64,000 nucleotides of DNA from Martinezella multihospitum (GTDB lineage Bacteria; Pseudomonadota; Alphaproteobacteria; Rhizobiales; Rhizobiaceae): positions 944,530 to 1,008,529 of the forward strand of contig NZ_FMAG01000001.1 of assembly GCF_900094585.1 (NCBI RefSeq). The letters run 5' to 3'. Shown here in pieces: positions 1 through 8,557 of this stretch (within the stretch, counting starts at the first letter, position 1; each line of letters starts with the position of its first letter). The position numbers and the translations under genes were made by a program. The notes below the pieces were generated by a model. The model saw only the letters and a program-made list of their open reading frames with translations. It was not told where the DNA came from and made no database searches.

Positions 1-140
1 ATGGGAGACGAGATTTAAGGATTGCATAGGGATATCCCATTGATATATCCTGATTTTCTCTGGGTTTTGGGCTGGCCTTCACGGCGCTGTGCGCAAGATT
101 CTGCATAGCCATTTTGGAATTTGTGCAATAATCTGCACAG
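1..140. other. Left-edge non-coding stretch
   Basis: No supported gene lies here. Short open frames give compositionally unusual, Arg/Cys-rich peptides and are taken as noise. The stretch probably holds the promoter of the following kinase gene. I looked for a -24/-12 sigma-54 element and found no convincing match. Confidence 0.5.
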
Positions 141-1895
141 ATGAGTGGATCAAGCCTCAAGCGAATTGTGTTTCTGGCGGCGACCGCCTTGGCCATCGCC
201 ATAGGCATCTGGTGCGCGGCGCTCTCGCTTTCGCGCCAGGGTGCGCTTGGGCGGCTGGCTGCGGAGGCAGGCGGGCTTGCGGCACAGCATAGTCGCCTGC
301 TCGACAGCGAGCTGGCACGTTTCCGGCTTCTTCCGATCGTGCTCGGCGAATATCGCGATCTCGGCGAGGCGCTTGCAAGCCCTACGGCGGATGCGGCCCG
401 TCGGCTTGATGAAAAGCTCGGCTTCCTGGCTCGCGAAACCGGCGCCTACATCATCTATCTTGTCGATCACAAGGGACTTGTGATTTCCGCATCGAATGCG
501 GGGACCGAAGACAGTTTCGTTGGCAAGAACTTCAGCTTCCGTCCGTATTTTTCCGAGGCGCTCAAAGATGGCACGGCGGAATATTATGGCGCCGGAGCAA
601 TCAGCGGACGGCCAGGCCTGTTTCTGGCCCGCAGGGTTGGCGATGCGGCCGCTCCGACGGGGGTCGTGGTCGTCAAATTCGAGTTCGATGCAGTGTCGCG
701 GATCTGGGCTAATGATCCGGGCGTGACACTTGTCGTTGACGAACACCAGATCATCCTTGCCGCGTCCGATCCGTCGCAAGTGCTGACTGCGCTTGCACCG
801 CTGTCGCCGGAAGACCGGGCCGGCATCGTCGCCAGCGGGCAATATCGCGACGCCGCGCTGGGGCCGGGCAAGTATCGCGCCGAGGATGCTGGTCGTATAC
901 GCGGTCCACGGCATCAGATCTTGATTGCGGCGGAGCAGCCGGTCGCCGGCACGCGTCTGCGCCTCCTGCATCTTCTTGACACCCGTACCGCGTTGCAGGA
1001 AGCGCAGGCGGAGGCCTGGCTTCTGGCGCTGCCCGCCATCCTGGGGCTGGCCGTCATCGCGGCCGCGATCTGGTGGCGCATGACGCGTGCAGCAAGAGCG
1101 GCTGCCGATCGGCGGGCGCTTGAGGAGGCTGTCACCGCGCGCACGGCCGAGCTGCGCGGTGAGATGGCCGAACGGACGCGGGCCGAGGATCGTTATCGCG
1201 ATGCCCGCGAGGAACTTGCGCAAGCCAATCGGCTCGCTTCCGTCGGTTCGATCACGGCGGGATTGATGCATGAAATCAACCAGCCGGTCGCCACCATCCG
1301 CACCCTCGCCGAGAATGCCCGCCATCATCTCGCGGCCAATCGTCTCGATCGCGTTGGCGCCAATCTCGATGCTGCGGTCGAGGTGACGGCACGTATCGGG
1401 ACGATTACCCAGGAGATGCGACGGTTTTCACGGCGGGGTCGGCACGCGGCGGGAGCGGAGCCGCTTGACGCCGTCATAGCCGGCGCCTTGCTGCTGGTCG
1501 GAAACCGGTTTCGCAAAGCGGGTGTGCGGCTGGATCTGCCGGCGGAAGGGCAGCCGCATGTGCTTGCCGAACGTGTGCGGCTGGAGCAGGTCATCGTCAA
1601 TCTCATGCAGAACGCCATCGACGCCGTTGCCGAGATTGCTGACCCTCATGTCGCCCTGCTCGTCGACGCCGACGGCAAGGATGTGGTGAGGCTCACCGTC
1701 GCCGACAATGGCCCCGGCATCGATCCTCTACTGGCCAAGGAAATATTCCGCCCATTCATGACCGGCAAGCCCGATGGGCTCGGCCTTGGGCTCGGGATTG
1801 CGCAGGATATCATGAACGATCTCGGCGGATCATTGACCATCGGCCCTTCACCGCTTGGTGGCGCGGCTTTCATAATGACGATGAGGCGAGCATGA
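141..1895 (+). CDS. Membrane sensor histidine kinase, DctB-like
   Basis: This 584-residue sensor kinase would autophosphorylate on a histidine and pass the phosphate to the response regulator encoded next. A transmembrane segment lies near residues 9-30, then a periplasmic sensing region of the double-Cache type, and a second transmembrane segment near residues 295-315. The kinase core follows: the H-box reads MHEINQP with the phospho-acceptor at about His377, the N-box reads NLMQNAIDAV, and the ATP lid contains DNGPGID and GLGLGLGI. Length and order match DctB, the C4-dicarboxylate sensor of rhizobia. No dctA transporter gene is adjacent, so the ligand is uncertain. The stop overlaps the next start by four bases (ATGA), which shows translational coupling. 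The ATG at 141 has no strong ribosome binding site. Family assignment is firm; the DctB role is inferred. Confidence 0.85.
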   Translation: MSGSSLKRIVFLAATALAIAIGIWCAALSLSRQGALGRLAAEAGGLAAQHSRLLDSELARFRLLPIVLGEYRDLGEALASPTADAARRLDEKLGFLARETGAYIIYLVDHKGLVISASNAGTEDSFVGKNFSFRPYFSEALKDGTAEYYGAGAISGRPGLFLARRVGDAAAPTGVVVVKFEFDAVSRIWANDPGVTLVVDEHQIILAASDPSQVLTALAPLSPEDRAGIVASGQYRDAALGPGKYRAEDAGRIRGPRHQILIAAEQPVAGTRLRLLHLLDTRTALQEAQAEAWLLALPAILGLAVIAAAIWWRMTRAARAAADRRALEEAVTARTAELRGEMAERTRAEDRYRDAREELAQANRLASVGSITAGLMHEINQPVATIRTLAENARHHLAANRLDRVGANLDAAVEVTARIGTITQEMRRFSRRGRHAAGAEPLDAVIAGALLLVGNRFRKAGVRLDLPAEGQPHVLAERVRLEQVIVNLMQNAIDAVAEIADPHVALLVDADGKDVVRLTVADNGPGIDPLLAKEIFRPFMTGKPDGLGLGLGIAQDIMNDLGGSLTIGPSPLGGAAFIMTMRRA

Positions 1896-3196
1896 CCCTG
1901 GAAGCGTCGCAGAAAATCCTTCTGGTCGAGGACGATGGTCCCTTCAGTGCAGCGCTCACCGATTCCTTCGTCATAGCGGGCTTCGATGTGGAGACGCATG
2001 GTGATGGGCAATCGGCGCTGGCAAGTCTTGCAACCGCATTGCCCGGTGTGATCGTCAGTGACATCCGCCTGCCGCGCATCGATGGGCACGATCTGCTGGA
2101 GGCAGTGCTGGCGCGCGATCCGGACTTGCCTGTTATCCTGATGACAGGCCACGGCGATATCGCCATGGCGGTCGGTGCATTGAAACAGGGCGCCTACGAT
2201 TTTATTGCCAAGCCCTTTGCCACCGATCACCTGATCGCATCCGTGCGGCGGGCGCTGGAGACGCGCCGCCTGGTGCTGGAAAACCGGCGCTTGCGGCAGG
2301 CAGCCGCCGAGGCGGAGGATGCGTCGCCGCTCCTCGGCCAGACGACGGTCATGGCACGATTACGTGAAACGATCCGTCAGGTCGCAAATGCAGACGTGGA
2401 TGTTCTGGTCGAAGGCGAAACCGGCACCGGCAAGGAGCTCGTGGCCCGCCTCATCCACCGCTGGAGCAGGCGGCGCGCCCGCAGTTTCGTCGCGGTCGAT
2501 TGTGCCGCTCTGCCGGATGCGATCGCCGACGAAACCCTGTTCGGAAACCGCGTCCGGCGCGGGCGCATTGCCGAGGCCGATCGCGGCACGCTGTTTCTCG
2601 ACGAGATTGACAGCATGTCACCCCTGCTGCAGGGCCGGCTTCTGCGGGTCGTCGAGGAGCGCGAGCTGCCTTCGGCGAGCGGCGAGCCGGCCCCTGTCGA
2701 TCTCCGCATCGTCGCTGCGACGAAAAAAGATCCGCATGGTTCGGTGGCCGATCACAGCGTTCGTGCGGATCTGCTCTATCGGTTGGAAACCGTGCGGATC
2801 CGCATTCCACCCCTGCGGGAGCGCCGCGCCGATATCGGCCTGCTGTTCAGCGCCTTCCTCGACGAGGCCGCTCGCTTGCACGGTGTGCCGCGTCCACCCA
2901 TCGATGCCGCAATGGAGGAGCGATTTCTAACCGACGATTGGCTGGGCAATGTCCGGGAGCTGCGCAACTACGCGACCCAAGCGGCGCTTGGCCTCGCCTC
3001 CGCTCGCAGCCAGCCTTCCATGGAGCTCGGCCTCTCCGATCAGATGGATCACTTCGAGGCGAACATTCTGCGGGCCACGCTGGAGCGATATGAAGGGGAT
3101 ATTTCTGAGGTCGCGCAGGCGCTCAAACTGCCGCGCCGAAGTCTCTATGCCCGTCTGCAACGTCACGGCATCAATCCATCGTCCTACCGTAAGTGA
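1892..3196 (+). CDS. NtrC/DctD-like response regulator lacking the GAFTGA loop
   Basis: The 434-residue protein has a receiver domain (residues 6-120, phospho-acceptor about Asp57 in VSDIRLPRIDG, conserved Lys in AKPF), an AAA+ domain (about 145-375) and a C-terminal Fis-type helix-turn-helix (about 395-430). Walker A is GETGTGKE near 174-181 and Walker B is TLFLDEID near 233-240. In sigma-54 activators, ELFG is followed by a loop with GAFTGA that touches sigma-54. Here LFG (about 216-218) is followed directly by NRVRRGRIAEAD, so about ten residues including GAFTGA are missing while the rest is intact. It pairs with the kinase upstream. By analogy with NtrC of Rhodobacter capsulatus, it may work without sigma-54 or act as a repressor; this is inference. 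Confidence 0.85.
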   Translation: MTLEASQKILLVEDDGPFSAALTDSFVIAGFDVETHGDGQSALASLATALPGVIVSDIRLPRIDGHDLLEAVLARDPDLPVILMTGHGDIAMAVGALKQGAYDFIAKPFATDHLIASVRRALETRRLVLENRRLRQAAAEAEDASPLLGQTTVMARLRETIRQVANADVDVLVEGETGTGKELVARLIHRWSRRRARSFVAVDCAALPDAIADETLFGNRVRRGRIAEADRGTLFLDEIDSMSPLLQGRLLRVVEERELPSASGEPAPVDLRIVAATKKDPHGSVADHSVRADLLYRLETVRIRIPPLRERRADIGLLFSAFLDEAARLHGVPRPPIDAAMEERFLTDDWLGNVRELRNYATQAALGLASARSQPSMELGLSDQMDHFEANILRATLERYEGDISEVAQALKLPRRSLYARLQRHGINPSSYRK

Positions 3197-3435
3197 GACG
3201 GGGCCTATGTCGAGAGTGAAAGGAACAGGACGAGTATAGTTTTACTTGCTCAACTTGGCGTCGTGACGTGTATTGAGTGTAATTTTCTCCATATCTTTAT
3301 AGATATGCGATGTATAAATTAGATTAACTGTGTATTAATCATAATTATTCTGCGTGAAAATAGAGAATAATTAATACATGTTAGGATATTGTGGCTCGTC
3401 TGCATGATGCAGCAGTTAAATTAGAGAGCTATGAT
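3197..3435. other. AT-rich intergenic region with long inverted repeat
   Basis: This stretch is much richer in A and T than the surrounding genes. It carries an inverted repeat with perfect 10-base arms, TAATTATTCT at 3342-3351 and AGAATAATTA at 3364-3373. An overlapping outer pair is GTATTAAT at 3332-3339 and ATTAATAC at 3370-3377. No T-run follows, so a simple terminator is unlikely. It looks more like a binding site for a regulator or a nucleoid protein of the MucR/Ros kind (inference). Confidence 0.45.
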
Positions 3436-3528
3436 ATGCTTGAATTACCTAAATTGATGCAGCTATTACTATTTGCGGCCGTTATATTGTTATTTTTCCG
3501 TTGGGTCGTCGAGGACATGAACAGGTAG
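3436..3528 (+). CDS. Possible 30-residue single-pass membrane peptide
   Basis: A short open frame begins with MLELPKLMQLLLFAAVILLF and ends with a charged tail containing EDMNR. About 17 consecutive residues are strongly hydrophobic, which would form one membrane helix with a Trp and an Arg at its end. A weak purine-rich stretch (AGAGAG) lies about ten bases upstream. It follows an AT-rich inverted repeat that could be its promoter region. I recognise no family. Its size means chance cannot be excluded, so this is a candidate only. Confidence 0.3.
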   Translation: MLELPKLMQLLLFAAVILLFFRWVVEDMNR

Positions 3529-3687
3529 CCGCTTTAGGCGCCTGAAGAACCCAGCACCGCACGATTTGCGCCTCTGTTCATCGTTTCCCCATCGTCCCGC
3601 CAAAACCGCGCGTGGCTTCGGCTCGTGCAGGGCGCAAGCTGATCGTAACGATCTGCGTCTCTGTTCGGCAGGCTGACGGGAATTGAA

Positions 3688-3719
3688 CAATGGCGCCCGG
3701 GGGTTTCCGGACGCCATTG
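3688..3719 (-). terminator. Strong hairpin downstream of the efflux operon
   Basis: CAATGGCG at 3688-3695 pairs with CGCCATTG at 3712-3719. The stem continues through CCGG at 3697-3700 and 3707-3710, with one C/A mismatch and a loop of six bases. It lies about 90 bases past the stop of the MFS gene on the minus strand. The following T-run is weak, so it could be a terminator or an mRNA-stabilising stem. A second inverted repeat, CCATGCGG/CCGCATGG (3776-3783 and 3800-3807), lies right behind the same stop. Confidence 0.4.
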
Positions 3720-3808
3720 AGGCGCATCGTATGATTGTCATGGTACAGGCGCAGATCGCTCTTACCAGCTTCAGGCCATGCGGTATCGCGTGCATGAACC
3801 CGCATGGT

Positions 3809-5404
3809 TTAGTGGGCACCTGCGCCGCCGCCGGCTTGAGGGCGCTTGGTGAACAGCATGGTGATCGCTGCGACGGCAAGCACTACGCCGATGACGGCGA
3901 AGGTGTCGCTGAAGCCCATGATCAGCGCCTGTCTCTTGATGATCTGGCCGAGGGCGATGATCGCCTTCTGCTGGGCTGCCTGATGGTCAGAAACCCCGTG
4001 CGACAGGAAGTAGCCGGTCATCTGGTCGATCCGCTGACGAACCTCGTCACGGGCAAGGGTTACGGATTGGCCGATGATGTTGGAGTGGAACTGCTCGCGT
4101 TTGGTCAGAATGGTCCCAAGCGAGGCAGTGCCCACCGCGCCGCCGAGGTTGCGCAGCATGTTCGTCAAGCCCGAGGCCGCGGCAGCGTCCGCCGGAGCAA
4201 TGCCGGCTGTCGTGATCGCGGTGACGGGCGTGATGACGAAGGCCTGGCCGATGGCGCGAACGATGTTCGGAATGAAGAACTGGTCTCCGGCATTGTCGGC
4301 CGAAAGCGTGACGTTCATGAAGCAGCTGAGCGCAAAGACCGCGATGCCGAAGAAGGCGAGCCAGCGGACATCAACCCGCTTCATCATCATAGGAACGAGG
4401 GGGATCAGCAACAGCTGCGGCAAGCCCGTCCAGGCAAGGACGTTGCCGATCTGCTCGGCATTGTACTTCTGCACCTGGCCTAGATATTGCGGCAGGATAT
4501 AGACCGTGCCGAAGAGTGCGACGCCGACGAGGATATTCGCAAGCACGCCAAGCCCGAAGTTCCTTTGCTTCAGCAGCCGCAATTTCACCAGCGGCTTGGA
4601 AACCTTCAGCTCGATGATAATGAAGAGCGTCAGGAACACGGCCGCGACGATGCTGAGCTTGACGATGAAGGGCGAGGAGAACCAGTCGTCCTTGTTGCCT
4701 TCCTCAAGCACGGTTTGCAGGGCAGACAGGCCGATCGCCATCGTCACGATGCCGGCCCAGTCGCCTTCGCGCAGGAGTTTCAGCTGCATGGGCTGCTTCT
4801 CCAGCGTCAGGGCAAGTGCCACCACCATGATGGCGCTCGGGGCGGCATTGATGAAGAAGATGGTCTGCCAGCCATAATTCTCGGTCAGGTAGCCGCCGAT
4901 GGTCGGGCCGATGGCCGGAGCAAAGGTGACCGACAATGCAAAGATCGCCAGCCCCAAAGGCTGTTGCGGCTTCGGAAGCTTCGTCAGCACCATGGTGAAG
5001 GCCATCGGGATCAGTACGCCGCCGGCAAACCCCTGCAGGCCGCGTAGCACGATCATCGTGCCGAGATCATGGGCGAAGGCGCAGGAGAGAGACAACAGCG
5101 GAAATAGCACCGAGTTCACCAGGATATAGCGGCGAAACGAGAAGACACTGCTGAGATAGGCGGTAAGGGGAATGACGACGATCTCGCCGATCAGATAGGA
5201 GGTCGAGATCCAGGCGCCATTATCAACTCCGGTGCCGATGCCCCCTTCGATATCGAGGAGGGAGGCATTGGTGATCTGGATATTCAGGATCGCCATGAAC
5301 GCGCCGATCATGCCGGCCAAGACTGCGATCCACTCTCTTGTCGATGCGCGCGGCTCTGCCGCTGCGGCCGGCATCGCACGGCCATCCATTGTAATCGTGG
5401 ACAT
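3809..5404 (-). CDS. emrB: DHA2-family MFS multidrug transporter, EmrB-like
   Basis: The 531-residue protein is a proton-driven drug exporter of the 14-helix DHA2 group. It starts with a cytosolic tail, and helix 1 contains the family motif in AFMAILNIQITNASL. Further hydrophobic helices run to about residue 515. The motif-C-like stretch in helix 5 is seen in FAPAIGPTIGGYL. Length equals the family norm (about 510-530). Its start lies 17 bases after the stop of the membrane fusion gene on the same strand, so the two form an EmrA-EmrB pump that would span inner membrane and periplasm and need an outer membrane channel encoded elsewhere. A divergent TetR gene is the likely repressor. Substrates cannot be predicted. 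Confidence 0.9.
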   Translation of the reverse strand: MSTITMDGRAMPAAAAEPRASTREWIAVLAGMIGAFMAILNIQITNASLLDIEGGIGTGVDNGAWISTSYLIGEIVVIPLTAYLSSVFSFRRYILVNSVLFPLLSLSCAFAHDLGTMIVLRGLQGFAGGVLIPMAFTMVLTKLPKPQQPLGLAIFALSVTFAPAIGPTIGGYLTENYGWQTIFFINAAPSAIMVVALALTLEKQPMQLKLLREGDWAGIVTMAIGLSALQTVLEEGNKDDWFSSPFIVKLSIVAAVFLTLFIIIELKVSKPLVKLRLLKQRNFGLGVLANILVGVALFGTVYILPQYLGQVQKYNAEQIGNVLAWTGLPQLLLIPLVPMMMKRVDVRWLAFFGIAVFALSCFMNVTLSADNAGDQFFIPNIVRAIGQAFVITPVTAITTAGIAPADAAAASGLTNMLRNLGGAVGTASLGTILTKREQFHSNIIGQSVTLARDEVRQRIDQMTGYFLSHGVSDHQAAQQKAIIALGQIIKRQALIMGFSDTFAVIGVVLAVAAITMLFTKRPQAGGGAGAH

Positions 5405-5421
5405 TGTGGGGGCTCCCGCCG

Positions 5422-6621
5422 TCAGTTCCGTTGTGCGGCGTCTGCTTTGGTGTTGATGCTCGGCTCGACGGACATTCCCGGGCGCAGTTCACCGTCGTTC
5501 ATCGTCTGCGGGTCTAGCGCGATCCTGACCGGAATTCGTTGCACGACCTTGGTGAAGTTGCCGGTGGCATTGTCCGGCGGCAGCAACGCGAATTCCTGTC
5601 CGCTCGCCGGCGCAAGGCTGTCGACATGGCCATGGAAGATCTTGCCGGGGAACATGTCGACTTCGATATCGACAGGTTGGCCGGCATGGACGTTCGTCAG
5701 CTGCGTTTCCTTATAGTTGGCGACGACATAGGCCTGGTCGGTCGGCACGAGTGACATCAGCTGCGTTCCCACCTGGACATATTGGCCGATGCGCAGCGTA
5801 CGGTTGCCGACGGTGCCGTCGACGGGGGCCATGATGGTCGCATAGGAGAGGTTCAGCTCGGCTTGATGCTGGACGGCCTGGCTTTTCTGCAGGGCGGCGG
5901 TTGCCTGTGCGATCTGGGCCTTCAGAAGTGCGACCTGTTTGACGGCACCTTCCAGCGTTGCGGTATCCCGGACGATGGAGGCCTGGGCCGCAGCGATCTG
6001 CGATGCCGCCTGCTGCGCCGTCTGCACGGCCGCATAGCCGTTGGAGGCGAGGCTGGCGTAGCGCTTGTTGTTCTGTTCGGCGAAAGTTTCGTTCGCCCTG
6101 TCCACATCCAGCGTCGCGCGGGCGGCTGCGATCGTCGATTGCTGGATATCGAGCGAGGCTTGCTCGGCCTGTATGGTTGCCTGTGCCGCAGCGACATCGG
6201 CCTTTGCCTGGTCGAGTGCGGCACGGAAGTCACGGTCGTCGATGCGCGCGAGCGGCTGGCCGGCCTTTACGGTCTCGTTGTCCTTGACCAGCACCTCCGC
6301 CAGATAGCCCGAAATCTTCGGGGCGATCGAGCTGTTGTCGGCCTGGACATAGGCGTCATCGGTCGACACCTCGAAACGGCCGTTCTGCCAATAGTCATGC
6401 CCGTAATAGCCAGCGGCGGCGATAATGGCGATCGCGCCCACGCCATATATCAGCCGGCGCGGCGTCTTGCTGCGCTTGGCAGCGGCATTGCCGCCTGCCT
6501 GTCCCTGTGGTGCCTCCGGACGGGGCTCGGCTGTTATCCCTTCCTTGGCTTTCGCCTCAACACTCCCTTGCGCTTCGCTGGAAGCGCCTTCGGACGTTAC
6601 GATATGCAGATTGTTAGCCAT
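5422..6621 (-). CDS. emrA: HlyD/EmrA-type membrane fusion protein
   Basis: The 399-residue periplasmic adaptor has a cytosolic N-terminal tail rich in Ala/Glu, one membrane helix near residues 67-85, then a biotinyl-lipoyl-like half (DAYVQADNSSIAPKISGYL), a long Ala/Gln-rich coiled coil (about 140-270) and the second half motif (APVDGTVGNRTLRIGQYVQVG). This is the standard order for EmrA. The open frame extends 18 codons further upstream. I chose the ATG at 6621 because CAGGAG stands eight bases before it and the upstream ATG has no ribosome binding site. It is the first gene of the efflux operon and faces the TetR gene. Confidence 0.9.
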   Translation of the reverse strand: MANNLHIVTSEGASSEAQGSVEAKAKEGITAEPRPEAPQGQAGGNAAAKRSKTPRRLIYGVGAIAIIAAAGYYGHDYWQNGRFEVSTDDAYVQADNSSIAPKISGYLAEVLVKDNETVKAGQPLARIDDRDFRAALDQAKADVAAAQATIQAEQASLDIQQSTIAAARATLDVDRANETFAEQNNKRYASLASNGYAAVQTAQQAASQIAAAQASIVRDTATLEGAVKQVALLKAQIAQATAALQKSQAVQHQAELNLSYATIMAPVDGTVGNRTLRIGQYVQVGTQLMSLVPTDQAYVVANYKETQLTNVHAGQPVDIEVDMFPGKIFHGHVDSLAPASGQEFALLPPDNATGNFTKVVQRIPVRIALDPQTMNDGELRPGMSVEPSINTKADAAQRN

Positions 6622-6684
6622 GTACTTGCTCCTGACAACGGGTCGCTGCCGGGCAGGGGTAGCGGCCAAGTTCATTTTAGAAAC

Positions 6685-6739
6685 TTGATGTTTTCCAAAA
6701 TAAGCGCTATAAAATCCAAGTCAACTAGATTTTGGAAAA
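6685..6739 (+). promoter_or_regulatory. Promoter and operator-like inverted repeat between emrA and tetR-type gene
   Basis: TTTTCCAAAAT at 6691-6701 and ATTTTGGAAAA at 6729-6739 form a perfect 11-base inverted repeat with 27 bases between the arms. A sigma-70-like promoter for the regulator fits the same place: TTGATG at 6685-6690, 17 bases, TATAAA at 6708-6713. One arm lies inside the promoter spacer and the other near the expected transcription start. That is a layout expected for autorepression and for repression of the divergent pump genes (inference). Confidence 0.6.
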
Positions 6740-6744
6740 TATCT

Positions 6745-7401
6745 ATGGTCCTAAATCAAAAAGCCACGAAACGACCACGAGGACGGCCGCAGGTCCGGTG
6801 TGATGACGACACCAGGGCGATCGTGCTTTCGTCCGCGCGCAAGCATTTTCTGGAGGCGGGCTATGCCGCTGCATGCGTCAACGACATCGCGCAGGATGCG
6901 GGAGTATCGACCAAAACGGTCTATCGGCTGTTTGAAAGCAAGGGCGAGATCTTCAATGCCGTGATTACGGATCGTATCGCGCGCTTCAACGTCGAGGTGG
7001 ATCAGGGCTTGCTCAGGCACACGGATCTGCATCATGGGCTGGAACAGATCCTGATTGCCTACGGCCGTCTGGCATTGGACCCGGAAACCATCGCGATCAA
7101 TCGTCTGGCTGTGGCCGAGGTCGATCGCTTTCCCGAAATCGCGGCCTCCTTCTATGAGCGGGCGATCAAGGCCTCGACCGTGGTTTTCGAGGTCTGGCTG
7201 CGCAGCCAGCATGATAAGGGCGCGATTAGAATAGCCAATATCTCCCTCGCGGCCGGCTTCCTCAGGGGCATGATGACTATGGAGCCGCAGCGTGCTGTCA
7301 TGCTGGGCCAGCGCCAGGCGCCTGACGACGAGGAAATCAGAACCCGCGCGACCGAATGTGCGGCGATCTTCCTGCAAGGCTGCATTTCCGGCTCGGCTTG
7401 A
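6745..7401 (+). CDS. TetR/AcrR-family transcriptional regulator of the efflux pump
   Basis: The 218-residue protein has an N-terminal helix-turn-helix (about residues 20-66) in which AAACVNDIAQDAGVSTKTVY matches the TetR consensus, preceded by a basic arm (KRPRGRPQ) that could touch the minor groove. The C-terminal part is a ligand-binding helical domain of the AcrR C-terminal type. The open frame runs far upstream opposite emrA; the ATG at 6745 was chosen because the TetR domain begins there and a promoter lies just before. It is divergent to emrA-emrB and most likely represses them. Confidence 0.85.
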   Translation: MVLNQKATKRPRGRPQVRCDDDTRAIVLSSARKHFLEAGYAAACVNDIAQDAGVSTKTVYRLFESKGEIFNAVITDRIARFNVEVDQGLLRHTDLHHGLEQILIAYGRLALDPETIAINRLAVAEVDRFPEIAASFYERAIKASTVVFEVWLRSQHDKGAIRIANISLAAGFLRGMMTMEPQRAVMLGQRQAPDDEEIRTRATECAAIFLQGCISGSA

Positions 7402-7410
7402 GCCGGAAAT
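7384..7410. terminator. Hairpin across the TetR stop codon
   Basis: ATTTCCGGCTC at 7384-7394 pairs perfectly with GAGCCGGAAAT at 7400-7410, with a five-base loop. The stop codon of the regulator lies within it. It sits between convergent genes. No clear T-run follows on either strand, so it may end transcription inefficiently or protect the 3' end. Confidence 0.4.
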
Positions 7411-7456
7411 GGAAGGGCGAAGCTGTCCGCGCAATTGCGGGCGGCCTTAGGACCGG

Positions 7457-7825
7457 TCAAGGCGCGATGGTGAAACTGTAGCTCCCGTTGGTCTTGTGGC
7501 CGTCCGTGGAGAGCGCATGCCATTCAACCGTGTACTTGCCGGCCGACAATTTGTCAGTCACGGGTACCATCAGCGCGGTGCCGCTGTTCATCAGCATGCC
7601 TTCTCCGGTCTTGACGCTCGCCTTGTCGGGGCCGGTTACCTTGACGCCGCTGAATTTCAAGTTGAGACCTTCCGAGAAAATCAGGTCGAGCTCCGATGGC
7701 GCGGCCTTGACCGTGCCGTCGACTGCCGGAGCGGCGGATTTGAGATGGGCGTGTGCCATGGCCTGGCCGGCAAAGGCGATGCTGATGACGCCGGCAGCAA
7801 GGAGCAATTTCTTGATCGGGGGCAT
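7457..7825 (-). CDS. copC: CopC-family periplasmic copper-binding protein
   Basis: The 122-residue precursor has a Sec signal peptide (about residues 1-24, AGQAMA followed by HAHLKSAAP). Cleavage would leave a histidine at or near the new N-terminus, which in CopC is a Cu(II) ligand. Further ligands are seen in STDGHKTNGSY near the C-terminus, which matches the Asp-x-His end of the family. Length is typical for a single CopC beta-sandwich. It is the last gene of a minus-strand copper cluster, 135 bases after the SCO1 gene. No CopD is adjacent. It probably binds copper in the periplasm. Confidence 0.85.
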   Translation of the reverse strand: MPPIKKLLLAAGVISIAFAGQAMAHAHLKSAAPAVDGTVKAAPSELDLIFSEGLNLKFSGVKVTGPDKASVKTGEGMLMNSGTALMVPVTDKLSAGKYTVEWHALSTDGHKTNGSYSFTIAP

Positions 7826-7960
7826 TTGGTTTCCTCATCTTGGTGGTGACCCGCGGAAAGTCTGCGGATCGTGTGATGGCGATCGCTCGATCGCCGATAT
7901 CCGTTGTCGGCAGAGCCGGACGGAATTTCTGTTTTTCAACGGCGCTCTCGCGCCGCGGAA

Positions 7961-8557
7961 CTAGTTCTGCTGCGGAAGATTTCGGATTTTCTGCAGCGCG
8001 ACATCGTTGTTTTCCTGATAGGCGATGGTGCCTCTGAGATTGCCGCCGGCATCGACGAGCAGCACGGAGGCGGTATGATCCATGGTGTATCCACCGTCCG
8101 CGCCCGGCACTTTCTTGGCATAGATGCGCCAGCCCTTGATGGCCTTCTGCATTTCGGTGGGATCACCCGTGATTCCGGTGATGCGGTCGGTAAAATTGCC
8201 CGTGTAGTCGTGCATGATCTCCGGCGTGTCGCGCTCCGGGTCGACGGTAAAGAAATAGGCTTTCAGCCCATCGGCCTGCGGTCCGAGCGTCTTGAACCAG
8301 CCCGCCATGTCGTAAAGCGTTGTCGGGCAAACGTCGGGGCAATGCGTGTAGCCGAAATAGACGAGCGAGGGATGGCCCGACAGGGCCTTTTCGGTGATGG
8401 GCTCACCGCGATCGTCCGTGAGCGTGAAGGCTGTGCCAAAACTGTCGGCTGCCCGGACCTGCGGCGTCATGAGGAATGTTGCGTAGCCGATGGCGCCAGC
8501 GCCGACGACAAGTGTCAGGGCGATGGCGGTTGCAACGAAACGTCGCCTATTTGACAT
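7961..8557 (-). CDS. SCO1/SenC-family copper chaperone
   Basis: The 198-residue protein has an N-terminal membrane anchor or signal (about residues 9-30) and a thioredoxin-like domain. The copper site is visible as CPDVC in YFGYTHCPDVCP, with the partner histidine in YTMDHTASVLL about 85 residues later. SCO proteins deliver copper to, or reduce the cysteines of, the CuA site of cytochrome c oxidase. Its start overlaps the end of the PCuAC gene by eleven bases, so the two are translationally coupled. That fits the known joint action of PCuAC and SCO in CuA assembly. Confidence 0.92.
   Translation of the reverse strand: MSNRRRFVATAIALTLVVGAGAIGYATFLMTPQVRAADSFGTAFTLTDDRGEPITEKALSGHPSLVYFGYTHCPDVCPTTLYDMAGWFKTLGPQADGLKAYFFTVDPERDTPEIMHDYTGNFTDRITGITGDPTEMQKAIKGWRIYAKKVPGADGGYTMDHTASVLLVDAGGNLRGTIAYQENNDVALQKIRNLPQQN

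Noticed and set aside
60..140. Possible sigma-54 promoter before the kinase gene
   Set aside because: The GG and GC elements do not fit the needed spacing and flanking bases.
150..1328. A 392-codon open frame on the minus strand opposite the kinase gene
   Set aside because: It is a shadow of the GC-rich coding strand; the peptide is rich in Arg, Gly and Pro and matches no family.
5782..6744. Long upstream extension of the TetR frame, opposite emrA
   Set aside because: The TetR domain and promoter show the start at 6745; the extension is antisense to a clear HlyD-type protein.
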